Source of the DNA: a virus
Direction: 5' to 3' (one strand)
Virus record (IMG/VR): IMGVR_UViG_3300016745_000584
Location: 1 to 23,666 of that record
DNA: 23,666 nt
The translations under genes and the position numbers were made by a program. The notes under the pieces are model-generated. The model searched no databases. It had not been told where the DNA came from and worked only from the letters and a program-made list of their open reading frames with translations. Numbering within the stretch: position 1 is the stretch's first letter; each line of letters begins with the position of its first letter. This document shows positions 6,364 to 15,693 of the stretch, in pieces.

Positions 6364-6925
6364 AGAATTATTTTCTATTCCTATATTGGAACATAGTGTT
6401 CCAGAACGCATTGCAAATGAAGTTGAACAGTTTGTAGTGCCAAGACTGTCTTTAATTCCAAGACCTGATAACAATGCTCCCCACGCTACTGATTACTTTG
6501 AAGATAAAAAAGTAGTACATCTAATCAACGATGTGCCTGAATTATTTGGTGAGATACAAGATTGTGTTAATAGATTTCAACAACAATCTAGTATTAAACA
6601 TTTACATGACGTTAATCAATACACTTGGTGGACACAAGACTATCACGAAGGCGATATACATACTGAACACGAACATGGTATGAATAAGATATCAGGAGTT
6701 TATTGGGTAAGAGCTAATGAAAACGCCGGTGGGTTATGTTTTAGAAATCCTAATCCATACGTTGAATATGCACATAATGAAAACTCACAGTACGGCCGCC
6801 GCCAATTCGAATTCCAACCTATAAAGGGCAAGTTATTACTTTTCCCTTCTTACTTAAAACATGCAGTAATGCCTAGTAGTAAAAACGTTGTTCGAACTAC
6901 TATAGCATTTAACGTAGTACGTTAA
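6350..6925 (+). CDS. 2OG-Fe(II) oxygenase, PF13759-type (protein B)
   Basis: 191 residues. The C-terminal half has the pattern of the phage 2OG-FeII_Oxy_5 family: HTEHEHG (H104, H107, H109) then KISGVYWVRANENAGGLCFRNPNPY, the KGKLLLFPSYLKHAVMP loop with the distal ligand H171, and VVRTTIAFNV with the 2OG-binding arginine R182. The SGVYWV..GGL.F.NP and LLFPS.L.H.V.P signatures are diagnostic. It would use Fe(II) and 2-oxoglutarate to hydroxylate an unknown substrate. It overlaps oxygenase A by 14 bases with little Shine-Dalgarno in front, so it is probably translated by coupling. It is the last gene of the plus-strand block and its stop shares TTAA with the stop of the convergent giant gene. 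Confidence 0.82.
   Translation: MSVFRELFSIPILEHSVPERIANEVEQFVVPRLSLIPRPDNNAPHATDYFEDKKVVHLINDVPELFGEIQDCVNRFQQQSSIKHLHDVNQYTWWTQDYHEGDIHTEHEHGMNKISGVYWVRANENAGGLCFRNPNPYVEYAHNENSQYGRRQFEFQPIKGKLLLFPSYLKHAVMPSSKNVVRTTIAFNVVR
6911..6925. other. Overlapping convergent stop codons in TTAA
   Basis: The plus-strand stop TAA (6923-6925) and the minus-strand stop TAA (complement of 6922-6924) overlap in the single tetramer TTAA. The bases before it, AACGTAGTACGTT, are a near-continuous palindrome with one central base; its loop is too small for a good hairpin and no T-run follows. I see no terminator at this convergence. Confidence 0.7.
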
Positions 6926-9900
6926 GCCTGAGCTTCACCCCATCTTAGAATAATGTTCGCTTTAGTATCTGTACCACCTGTTTTATAAACGTTGATTGCT
7001 AATACGTCTGGACCATTTGGATAAGTTCCTCTACCACCTAGTGTGGTATTAGTTAACTCTTTCAATGAGCTTAGAGATAATGAACTTGATTGTCCTGGTG
7101 TTGCAATAAAGGAGAATACAGTTTCACCTGGCTGTGCATAAGGTGGTTGTCCAAATAAGAACCCTACCGTATCACCTGCTGTTATCGTTGCATTTGAACT
7201 CTGTGTAAACGTTACTCTGTAATATGTTGTTGAACCAAATGATAGTTCTTGCACACCAGCAACCGCAGTACCCGCTGAGAACTTAGAGTCTTCAACAATG
7301 TCGCCTGCAATAGCGCCTGTTGCGTTCCAGGTTGTTTCTGTAAAGAACAAGTAGTTAGAACCAGTTAAATCTCCACCAATTCTAAATGTTACTGTTGGAT
7401 CAGCATTTTGTACTAGAATATTTTGATTAAATCTTAAACGTACTCTACCGTACCATGGTTCTTGATAAACTTCTTCAATAGTTCTTGGATTACTTGTATA
7501 GTCGTTACTACCTGATGCAGTAACCTGCACACCTGTTGTAACTTCGCCATTTAAAGCGGCAAACTCTGCTGTTGACAAATACTGATATCTACTATTTCTA
7601 TTACCGTATAAGAATTCAGCAGTTTGTGTCATTGGACCTTGTACTGTTGCACTTCTAATAACCTGTGTAGCACCAGTTGACCATACAACAGAACCGCCCG
7701 GAGCAACTTGAGCAAAGCTCGGTTGTCCACCAGCCGCCGCACCAGTTAGTGCAGACCAACCAACATCATTTGGATTAATTGGATAGTTTTGTGGATTCAA
7801 AATTCCTTCAACAACAATACCGCCAGTAATTGGATTATTTGAACTGTCATATCCGTCTGATGTAATTTCAATACCTTCTAGTAGCAACTGAGCTCTGTTT
7901 AGTAGTTCTCTTTCACCTAAGTCACCAACAATAGCGTTACTAACACTAGGTGCTAGTCTTAACATAAACACAGTATTTCTTAATGTACTAATATCGTTAC
8001 CTGCAGAAGCGTATGAGAAAATATAACCACGGTCTTCATCAAATCCACCGTCTGTTAGGAACGCTGAACCCCAGTGTGATATGATTGGAGTAATTGTATT
8101 ACTAATCAAAATTACACCAGTTCGCTCGTCATGTGGTACAGCACCACCTGCTGTATAAGTTCTTGTTGCACCTGCCGCAAAGTTTGTTAGTGGAGCACTT
8201 CTAGTACACCCTGTTAGGGTATCACCTGTTACACCAGTATAAGATATCATTTCGTTATCAATAATAACTGTACCAGTTGTTGGGAAGAATGAAGATGTAA
8301 TTAATGGAATTGTATTTTGTGTTGCATCCATTGCCGTCGCTAGCCTATCATTTGGACCTTCGTTAGTAACTTCATAACGCACAGGCATGTTACCAGTACG
8401 CATAAATGCTTCTGTGTTAATGTTTGAGTTACGCATTCTGTGATAGAAAATAAAGTTACCATCATCACCACGTAGCATGTAGTCAATAAATCCAGCACCG
8501 TACCAACTGTACTGAATACCAATCATCTGCATCTTACTGATGTCCATGATATATCCACTACTTCCTAGACCGTCTAGTGTGTCTTTGTTAAAGTCAGCTT
8601 GTTTAGTTTTCTTATCACTAATCAAACATAATTTCACACCAGTAGCATTTGAATTACCTCTAAAGTCAGGTGTTACTGTCATAGCATTATCTGCTGTAAT
8701 CTGTGAAACAACGTGTGTCATTCCTTTAATAACAATTCTATCACCAGCTTTTAACTGATCTCTAAATCTTGTTCCTGACCCTGTACATGTGTTTGAATCA
8801 ACATTAATTGCAACAGTACCTGCTAACTGTAGTGTAGCAGTTCTTTGTACTGCACTAAAGTTTGTTCCATCGTACTCCATAAAGATTCCGTTTTGATCAT
8901 CAAATGCACCTGAACGCACAGTTGCACCGTGCCAGTTAAGTAATGATACTTGGGCTCTTGTACTTAATACTGGTGTTAATGAAGCAGGAGCAATTTGCGA
9001 AATAACTTTAAATGTTCTTTCACTTACAATACTTGCTACTGTGTAATTTCCATTATATCCTGGAGTTTCAATACCAATTAATCTAATTTGTCCACCAACT
9101 TGTAGTCCATGGTCAACGTCATCTGTTGTAACTGTAATGAAAGTACCTGCTAGTAGATCGTCTGCTGTTACATCTAATAGATCGTAACTTGGAGCAAACA
9201 ACGCACCAGTGGTATACATAATACCTTTACCTGACTGGTATCTAATATATTTTTTACTCTGTCTAATTGCTTGAGCACCGTGTTGCGGTCCTCCTGTTCC
9301 AAGCATAACTCCACCATCATATGGTCTGTGTACAAAGAAACTATCTGGTCTTGGATAAAGCGTTGCACTAATATCACCTGTTTGTGTAATAGTACCTGGA
9401 GCTCTACACTGATATCTTAAACTTGTTGTAGTTGGAACCTGTTGTGCAAAGAACGGTCCTTCTAATAGTGTATGATTGTTAACGCCATCGTCTGAGTTAA
9501 CTGTAACAATAAATGCATCTCCTGGAATCAATCCATGTGCTGATGCAAATGAAACTTCTGTAGTTGCCAACGCCGCAAATCCAATTAATGTTCTAGCTGG
9601 TATTTGAGCAGTTATTAATTCTGACATAGTTACTGTTGCATACGTTACTGTTGTATCTCCTGCAACTGCTGTTCCTACAATACTTGCGTCAACAATACTA
9701 CCGTCTGTTGCTACTTCAGCAATAGTAATTGTTGCATCGTTAGTTGGTGATGTACCTCCTAACTCTGTACCTGCTACTTTAATTTTATTACCAGCTACAT
9801 AAGATTCACCATCAACTGTAATTATTGGATTACTATAACTGCTACTAGTTCTTTGAATAGTAAATTCTGCATTTGAACCAAAGTTTCCTAATGGTGTTGG

Positions 9901-12900
9901 ACCAACATCAACATATGATCCTACTCCACTTGGTCCTGTACCTGCGGTAGATACTGAAGCAATTGAACCTTCTCCGGTTCTTGTTCCGCTATTATCTGTA
10001 GTAAGAATATTAATTGTTAAATCGTTTGCTGGGCTTTCGCCACCTAGTTGTGTACCCGGAACACGTATGTTTTGATCTGGAAAGTATCCAGTTCCTGGAG
10101 TATTAACTACTGCTGAATATACTTGGTTACTAATTGTAATATCAAATGTTGCAGTACTACCAGATAATGTTGTTATCTGTCCTGCTGATTGTGATATATC
10201 TTGGTATACAACCTCATCATTACCTGTTCCTGAAATACTTACAGTTAGGATCTCTCCGCCACTGTCAATAGTTAGTACAGTAATTGTTGCATCGTTTGCT
10301 GGAGTTGCACCACCTAGTTCGGTACCTGCTACTACAAATGTTTCGCCAACTAAGTAACCGCCGCCTGCATTAGTAATGTTTACTCCATAAACTGTTGCAG
10401 TTTTTGTAACACTGAAGTCTGCACCAACACCTGCTCCTGCTGGATATGTATACGTTACACTTGGATATGTTTCGTTAGCATTTGGTCCTGTACCAGTAAT
10501 AGTAAATCCGGTAATAACACCAGAATTTACAGATGTTACTTCTATGAGTGCATCGTTAGTTGGACTACTTCCACCTGGGAATGTGTCTCCTATAATAAAC
10601 ATTCTGTCGCCAACTGCAAATCCCTGCGTAGGAGCCGCTGATGTACCTGTATGTGTAATACTTAAAATTGTTCCTGCGCCATCTACTGATGTAATTGTAA
10701 TAGTAATATCGTTGGTTGGTGATGTACCGCCAACGTTAGAACCTAGTATTGTAAGTGTTGAACCTTGAGCATAACTATCTCCAGCTGTTGAACCTAATAC
10801 AACAGTATAAGTTGTGTCAGCGTTTTGAGTAACATTAAATGTTGCTCCAGTACCAAAGACATTAAATCCTGATACAATATTAGTAAATGTTGCACTATTA
10901 ACAGCCGTACCTGTAACTGAAACTCCTGTAATTTCACCACTACCACCAACGCTGTCGATAGTAACTGTTGCATCGTTTCCTGGACTTGCGCCACCTAAAT
11001 CAGAACCAAGAACTAGTAAAGTTTCACCTTGTGTGTATCCTGATCCTGCACCAGGAGCGGTAACTGTATATACATTTCCTGTAAACCCTATGTTAATTTC
11101 AGCTCCAGTACCAATTGAACTTGTAGTAAATGGTACAGCGGAATAGTTTGCTACAGCATCGCCACCAATTCCTGAATCAGTGAATGTTAAAATTGCACCA
11201 GCGCCATCTACTGAATCAACAGTAATATCTAAATCGTTTGTTGGACTTGCTCCGCCAAACACAGTACCTGGAATTCTAATAACTGATCCAACTGTGTATC
11301 CAGCATCAAGTGAGCCTGCATTTTTTGTAGTTGTGTAAATGTTATTTGTTAATACAACGTCCCAAGCCGCACCAGTTCCGCCAATTTGGGTTTCTGGAGG
11401 TAAATCAGTGTATGTTGGATTATCTGTAACTGCTGTATAAGTTCCAGCACTACTAGTAACATCAAGAATTAATCCAGTACCTAAGCCGTTAAGATTAGTA
11501 CCTGTTACATTTGTAAATACTGCATTACCATCAAACGCTGAACCTGTAAAGCTAAATGTTAAAATTGCACCACTACCGTCAACTGTATCAACTGTAATTC
11601 TAAGATCATTAGTATTTGATATACCACCTAATTGTTGTCCGTCAACAATTAATACATCGCCTGCTTCAAAATTAATACCTGCGGTTTGTAGTGAAACAGT
11701 ATATTGTCCTAAAGTAGGATTTCCTCTATCAATATTAAATGTTGCGCCTGATCCTAATGATGTATAATTAGTACCAGTTATTCCTGTGTAACTAACTGTA
11801 TTTCCTACAATGTTTGCTGTAGTATTTCCATCAAAGTTAAGTGTATTTCCTACAATAGTAGTAACATGAATCGCTGTTCCGTCACCTCTATCAATTGCTT
11901 CACCTTGTACAATACCTGTTGCATCAACAACATCAATAGCATTAGAGCCTGCTGGAAAATCTCCGCTAACGTCTAAAGTATTTAATGTACCACCGTTTTC
12001 AAATCCTACTCCGCCACCAGTTAAACTTGTAACCTGAGCGCCAACTGCAATGCCTGCTCCGGTAGCAACCGTTGCAACAACAAAAGTCCAATCAGCACCA
12101 CCGCCGTTTCCTAATGATGCATCTGAAATAGTAATAATATCTCCTGGAGCATTATTTCGTCCTGGATTTTCAATTGCTGTAACTGTCGCGGCACCTGTGC
12201 CGTCAACAACAATAGTATATGTACCTACAATTAAATCCGCCGCAATACTATCGGAACTACCTGTGCTTACTGAATATGTTCCTGCTAAACGTGAAGCATC
12301 AGCCGCTCCATATGTACCAACAGTTGATACTTGTCCGCTTTCGTTAACTACTGGAGAACCAACTTCTGGAGCAACACCAGACCATGTAATAATATTTGCA
12401 CCTTCTGCCGCCGTTAATGGGTTGACAAATGTTCCTTCAGCACCTTGTGATAAGATACTAAACTGTGGTTGGCCAATTGCCGCACCTGTATAAAATCCAG
12501 CTTGTCTTAATTGTGTGTAGAATGTTGATAATACTTCACCGTTAGTAACACCAACTTTTGATTTTGCAAAAAATGTAAATGTATTATCTGTTGGAACAGT
12601 TGAAACTACAAATGATCCTTCTGCTCTACTTGCTCCAGCAACACTATTTTCTAATGCTTTAATTGTAATAGGAGTACCTGCCGTAATACCATGTGGTCCA
12701 ACTGTTGTTACAGTAATTTTACTTTGGCCAATACCATCAGTTCCAACTGATGCATCTGTTACAACTGATGATACTTGTGTATCAGTACCTGGTACTTCGT
12801 AAATACTTGGATATCCTCTTTGCATAGCAATCGCTTGCCATTTAGTGGGCTGTAACCCGTATTCAAAGTCAGCATCAAGCATAGATACTGAGTTACTAAC

Positions 12901-14631
12901 ACGCATACGTTCAATAGCATCTGTACCAAAGTCATGTGGTCTAGTAATAACATCACCTTGATCAATAAAGATTTGAATATCATCTGTATCGTAAAATTGT
13001 TTAACTTCTTCTTTGATTGGTAATACATTTAATCCGTTTTCAATAACGTTTGTAATAACACCAAATAGTTCTGTTACTCTTTGACTAACATTTAATTCAC
13101 TAATTTGTAAAATAGTATTTTGTGAAATTGCACCTGCACCAACTTGTTCTGTTGGGTATAGTGTATTTGAAAAAATGTAATTGTTAATTACATCTCTAGC
13201 AAAATGTTTTGCTAAAATTTCTGGCATTCTATCGCCGTCAATTTGTGGCGTAGTTTGTACCCAATACTTACTAGCATTGTAATGTGTTTTTGTATTTCCA
13301 GAATATTTAATATCGTGTGTAATTCCTTCAATATTAAATCCCATATCTCTTTCACACTTAGCAGTATTGTATGTATAGTTGTACCATACATCTGAAATTG
13401 CATTAGCTGTTGCTGATACAAATATGTGATCTGAAGTATCAGATGAAATACCAACATTAATTGTAACTGTGTCTGTAGTAGAACTTTCAATTAAAATTGG
13501 TTTATTATAAGTTGGATCTGTTCCTGTATCATTAGGCACACCACTTGCTCTTGGATATGCATGTTCAGTAGCATGATTATCTTTAGCACAAGTAAATGTT
13601 AAACCACCAGGAGCAATTCTAATATAATCTCCTCTATAAAACGTATGACTAGGAATTGTTAAAACCATTTGGCCACTTGCTGGACTAAATGTTGCCGCAG
13701 TTGGAGTAAATCTTGTACTTGCCGCAACTTTACCTGCAATCCAAGCAACAGTTTCTTTCTTTAAAAACTCTAAGTTTGCTTCTAATAGTGCTACTGCTTT
13801 TGGAGAATAAACTCTATTATCTGTATCTTTCTTTAGGTATACTGTAGTAACTGTACCAGTTCTTTCAAGGAACTTTGGAAAGTCTTCTTCAATACCTTTA
13901 GTTAACTGTGAAGTATCATCTGTTTGGAATGCAGTTGACGCACCTAAATCAGGGTCACTAAAGTTATATAAAATTTCGTTGTTTGTTGAATCTGTAATCA
14001 ACAATAAATCGTTTGCAGGAACACGAGTTTGAATTTTAACACTTGAAATTTGTGATCTCTGTAGTGGAGGAATAACATCTAAGCCGCCTGCAATAACAGT
14101 TGTAATGATTCCCATTAGTTCTGTTATTCTTGCATCAGTACCTGTTTCATAGTTACTGCCGTTGTCATAAACTTGCACTTGTGCTGGTGGTTCTGATTGT
14201 AAACTTGTGTAAGGAACTTGTGGTAGAATGTAGTTATTAATTAAACTAACAACAAAGTTCTTAGCCGCAATTTCAGGAGCTCTATCACCATCAATCTGCG
14301 GAGTTGAATTAATCCAATACTTACTTGCTAAGAAACGTGCTTGATAATTTCCGCCATAACGCAAATCCCAAAGTACGCCGGTTGCTCCGTCTGTACCTTC
14401 TAAATTGTATCGTGTATCTCGTCTACATAGTACATCATTGTATGTGTAGTTGTACCATATTGATCCTGGATTACCTGTATTTGCCGCAACTTGTGCAGTA
14501 AGCCATGCTGACAGTTCTTCAACAATAAAGTTAATGTTTGATTTTATTAGACTGTATGCATACGGAAATCTATTTTCACTAATAGGAATTCCTGGTTGAA
14601 ATATATACGAGTCAATTTTTTTCTTTGCCAT
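6922..14631 (-). CDS. Giant repetitive virion structural protein, probably distal tail / fibre
   Basis: 2569 residues, the largest gene in the window. Residues about 24-205 and 280-545 are two copies of one domain (WYNYTYN, SKYW..TPQIDGDR.PEI, R.TEL.G.IT.VI..GL.V.P). The second copy carries a ~95-residue insert with a FTCAKDNHATEHAYPRASG element. Residues about 950-1660 hold eight copies of a unit with the core GG-x-S/T-P-x-ND. The C-terminal third is non-repetitive, with RPYDGGVMLGTG near 1765, RQSKKYIRYQSGKGIMYTTG, and a C-terminus LGGRGTYPNGPDVLAINVY..ILRWGEAQA. These are familiar from very large T4-like cyanophage structural proteins (some annotated VrlC-like). No signal peptide or enzymatic motif seen. 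It has an AGGAAA ribosome binding site at -8 and lies 8 bases after the 342-aa gene, so it is last in the operon. A host-contact role is inference. Confidence 0.8.
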   Translation of the reverse strand: MAKKKIDSYIFQPGIPISENRFPYAYSLIKSNINFIVEELSAWLTAQVAANTGNPGSIWYNYTYNDVLCRRDTRYNLEGTDGATGVLWDLRYGGNYQARFLASKYWINSTPQIDGDRAPEIAAKNFVVSLINNYILPQVPYTSLQSEPPAQVQVYDNGSNYETGTDARITELMGIITTVIAGGLDVIPPLQRSQISSVKIQTRVPANDLLLITDSTNNEILYNFSDPDLGASTAFQTDDTSQLTKGIEEDFPKFLERTGTVTTVYLKKDTDNRVYSPKAVALLEANLEFLKKETVAWIAGKVAASTRFTPTAATFSPASGQMVLTIPSHTFYRGDYIRIAPGGLTFTCAKDNHATEHAYPRASGVPNDTGTDPTYNKPILIESSTTDTVTINVGISSDTSDHIFVSATANAISDVWYNYTYNTAKCERDMGFNIEGITHDIKYSGNTKTHYNASKYWVQTTPQIDGDRMPEILAKHFARDVINNYIFSNTLYPTEQVGAGAISQNTILQISELNVSQRVTELFGVITNVIENGLNVLPIKEEVKQFYDTDDIQIFIDQGDVITRPHDFGTDAIERMRVSNSVSMLDADFEYGLQPTKWQAIAMQRGYPSIYEVPGTDTQVSSVVTDASVGTDGIGQSKITVTTVGPHGITAGTPITIKALENSVAGASRAEGSFVVSTVPTDNTFTFFAKSKVGVTNGEVLSTFYTQLRQAGFYTGAAIGQPQFSILSQGAEGTFVNPLTAAEGANIITWSGVAPEVGSPVVNESGQVSTVGTYGAADASRLAGTYSVSTGSSDSIAADLIVGTYTIVVDGTGAATVTAIENPGRNNAPGDIITISDASLGNGGGADWTFVVATVATGAGIAVGAQVTSLTGGGVGFENGGTLNTLDVSGDFPAGSNAIDVVDATGIVQGEAIDRGDGTAIHVTTIVGNTLNFDGNTTANIVGNTVSYTGITGTNYTSLGSGATFNIDRGNPTLGQYTVSLQTAGINFEAGDVLIVDGQQLGGISNTNDLRITVDTVDGSGAILTFSFTGSAFDGNAVFTNVTGTNLNGLGTGLILDVTSSAGTYTAVTDNPTYTDLPPETQIGGTGAAWDVVLTNNIYTTTKNAGSLDAGYTVGSVIRIPGTVFGGASPTNDLDITVDSVDGAGAILTFTDSGIGGDAVANYSAVPFTTSSIGTGAEINIGFTGNVYTVTAPGAGSGYTQGETLLVLGSDLGGASPGNDATVTIDSVGGSGEITGVSVTGTAVNSATFTNIVSGFNVFGTGATFNVTQNADTTYTVVLGSTAGDSYAQGSTLTILGSNVGGTSPTNDITITITSVDGAGTILSITHTGTSAAPTQGFAVGDRMFIIGDTFPGGSSPTNDALIEVTSVNSGVITGFTITGTGPNANETYPSVTYTYPAGAGVGADFSVTKTATVYGVNITNAGGGYLVGETFVVAGTELGGATPANDATITVLTIDSGGEILTVSISGTGNDEVVYQDISQSAGQITTLSGSTATFDITISNQVYSAVVNTPGTGYFPDQNIRVPGTQLGGESPANDLTINILTTDNSGTRTGEGSIASVSTAGTGPSGVGSYVDVGPTPLGNFGSNAEFTIQRTSSSYSNPIITVDGESYVAGNKIKVAGTELGGTSPTNDATITIAEVATDGSIVDASIVGTAVAGDTTVTYATVTMSELITAQIPARTLIGFAALATTEVSFASAHGLIPGDAFIVTVNSDDGVNNHTLLEGPFFAQQVPTTTSLRYQCRAPGTITQTGDISATLYPRPDSFFVHRPYDGGVMLGTGGPQHGAQAIRQSKKYIRYQSGKGIMYTTGALFAPSYDLLDVTADDLLAGTFITVTTDDVDHGLQVGGQIRLIGIETPGYNGNYTVASIVSERTFKVISQIAPASLTPVLSTRAQVSLLNWHGATVRSGAFDDQNGIFMEYDGTNFSAVQRTATLQLAGTVAINVDSNTCTGSGTRFRDQLKAGDRIVIKGMTHVVSQITADNAMTVTPDFRGNSNATGVKLCLISDKKTKQADFNKDTLDGLGSSGYIMDISKMQMIGIQYSWYGAGFIDYMLRGDDGNFIFYHRMRNSNINTEAFMRTGNMPVRYEVTNEGPNDRLATAMDATQNTIPLITSSFFPTTGTVIIDNEMISYTGVTGDTLTGCTRSAPLTNFAAGATRTYTAGGAVPHDERTGVILISNTITPIISHWGSAFLTDGGFDEDRGYIFSYASAGNDISTLRNTVFMLRLAPSVSNAIVGDLGERELLNRAQLLLEGIEITSDGYDSSNNPITGGIVVEGILNPQNYPINPNDVGWSALTGAAAGGQPSFAQVAPGGSVVWSTGATQVIRSATVQGPMTQTAEFLYGNRNSRYQYLSTAEFAALNGEVTTGVQVTASGSNDYTSNPRTIEEVYQEPWYGRVRLRFNQNILVQNADPTVTFRIGGDLTGSNYLFFTETTWNATGAIAGDIVEDSKFSAGTAVAGVQELSFGSTTYYRVTFTQSSNATITAGDTVGFLFGQPPYAQPGETVFSFIATPGQSSSLSLSSLKELTNTTLGGRGTYPNGPDVLAINVYKTGGTDTKANIILRWGEAQA
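9737..11630 (-). repeat. Eight-copy beta-repeat block in the giant protein
   Basis: Cores GGISNTND, GGASPTND, GGASPGND, GGTSPTND, GGSSPTND, GGATPAND, GGESPAND and GGTSPTND occur in order from N- to C-terminus. Their DNA starts (about 11606, 11233, 10974, 10709, 10553, 10291, 10021 and 9737) are usually 260-285 bases apart, with one half-length step of about 156 and one longer step of 373. The unit also carries 'YxxGxxxxVxGxxLGG' before and 'xTI(D/T)SVDGAGxIL' after the core. Confidence 0.85.
12997..14562 (-). repeat. Tandem duplicated N-terminal domain in the giant protein
   Basis: The two copies align at W59 and W416, an offset of 357 residues. Shared landmarks, in order, are the AW(L/I)(T)A/GK(Q)V helix, WYNYTYN, C.RD..(Y/F)N(L/I)EG, SKYW and TPQIDGDR, and the final GLDVIPP/GLNVLP. 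The second copy has an insertion between the helix and WYNYTYN. Confidence 0.8.
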
Positions 14632-14639
14632 CTGTTTTC

Positions 14640-15668
14640 CTACATTCCGAAAGCAACAGCCATTGCTGATGCCCTACTGTCTACATATTTTTTGTTAGTA
14701 ACTGTTGTAGCTGTTGTTGGGTTTGCTTGTACTTGTGCCGAAGCAAACGTTGCATTAGCCGGAGTTACTGCTCCAATTGTAGTGTTATTTATTGTTCCTG
14801 CGGTTGCTGTTAGGTTGTTAGTGATAACTGACCCTGGCTTAGTCGAACCAATACTTACACCATCTATATTGCCGCCACCTGCTGGTGCAATAGTTAATCT
14901 ACCACTACCTGTTGGGCTTACATTTACATTCGCATTTAAACCTGTAAAGTTTGCAGTATCTGTTACTGTTAATAAGTTAGCAGTAATATCCATGTTATTA
15001 AGTGTTCCACCGTTTGATGGATTTATTACTACTGTTCCTGAACTTCCAGTTGGAGATAGTGTAATAACTGCATTCTCACCCTGGGCTGTTAAGTTACCGG
15101 TTGTTGTAATTCTACTAAAATTACCAATACCACTAACTAGTGGATCAATAACTGTAATTTCTACTAAAGGTATTTGGTCACCGTCACCATACCATAATGT
15201 TGCTGGTGCATTATCTGGAACTGCAAAGGTTATTTTACCTTCAAATTTACTTTGTGCATCATTGCCTGTAAGTGTTGTAAGACCGTCTTTAGAAGTATGT
15301 GTTAGCCCTGTATTAAAGTTAGAATATACACTACCATCAAAGCTGAATATATTCATTGTGATGTCACCAGTTATATCACCAGCTTCATTTAATTCTCTTA
15401 AAAATAAGTTAAAAACATAACTACTTCCTCGAACAAGCTCAATTGGTGGATTTAGTAATAACTCATCTGGTTCGTCTGGATTATATACTTCGTCAATAGT
15501 AAATCCGTTACCTGCTTGTCTAAATAAGAAATCGCCAGCTGTATCAACAACCTCGTCGACAACGGTATATGTTAATGTGCGTACACTAACATTACCAACT
15601 TCGTCAACTTCAAACCCTGGACTAGTAAATCCATACTGTGCTTGAAAGGGTGATTTAATTACTGCCAT
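14640..15668 (-). CDS. Phage tail structural protein with degenerate cupredoxin-like domain
   Basis: 342 residues. Residues about 20-75 are acidic (FEVDEVGNVSVRTLTY). Residues about 75-174 (RGSSYVFNLFL, then FAVPDNAPATLWYGDGDQIPLVEITV) look like the cupredoxin-like domain of the neighbouring 564-aa protein and of many marine phage tail proteins, but the copper Cys/His/Met segment is absent. Residues 180-342 form short GxI/ATG strand repeats (ITLSPTGSSGTVVINPSNGG, NVSPTGSGRLTIAPAGGG, TTIGAVTPANATFASAQV) and end in KKYVDSRASAMAVAFGM, the pattern of a tail-fibre shaft and C-terminal region. The ATG has GGAG 8 bases upstream and a strong late promoter. Upstream is the Calx-beta/cupredoxin gene; downstream, 8 bases away, is the giant protein. 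Confidence 0.75.
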   Translation of the reverse strand: MAVIKSPFQAQYGFTSPGFEVDEVGNVSVRTLTYTVVDEVVDTAGDFLFRQAGNGFTIDEVYNPDEPDELLLNPPIELVRGSSYVFNLFLRELNEAGDITGDITMNIFSFDGSVYSNFNTGLTHTSKDGLTTLTGNDAQSKFEGKITFAVPDNAPATLWYGDGDQIPLVEITVIDPLVSGIGNFSRITTTGNLTAQGENAVITLSPTGSSGTVVINPSNGGTLNNMDITANLLTVTDTANFTGLNANVNVSPTGSGRLTIAPAGGGNIDGVSIGSTKPGSVITNNLTATAGTINNTTIGAVTPANATFASAQVQANPTTATTVTNKKYVDSRASAMAVAFGM

Positions 15669-15684
15669 TTATGTTCTCCAATAG

Positions 15685-15692
15685 TATTTATC
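15685..15692 (-). promoter_or_regulatory. Strong T4-type late promoter for the 342-aa and giant tail genes
   Basis: Minus strand reads GATAAATACTATT, matching the extended T4 late consensus TATAAATACTATT except for the first base. It starts 2 bases after the stop codon of the 564-aa gene (15694) and is followed by GGAGAACATAAATG. The likely leader is about 12 bases and contains the ribosome binding site. Confidence 0.8.
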
Positions 15693-15693
15693 A

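Noticed and set aside
6911-6925. Bidirectional terminator between converging genes
   Set aside because: The palindrome has a one-base loop, the stops overlap, and no U-tract is available.
6922-14631. Diversity-generating retroelement target in the large tail gene
   Set aside because: No reverse transcriptase and no template/variable repeat pair with adenine-biased differences was seen; the repeats are ordinary protein repeats.
14596-15420. 274-aa open frame on the plus strand
   Set aside because: It is the antisense of the 342-aa tail gene, has a low-complexity hydrophobic composition and no ribosome binding site.
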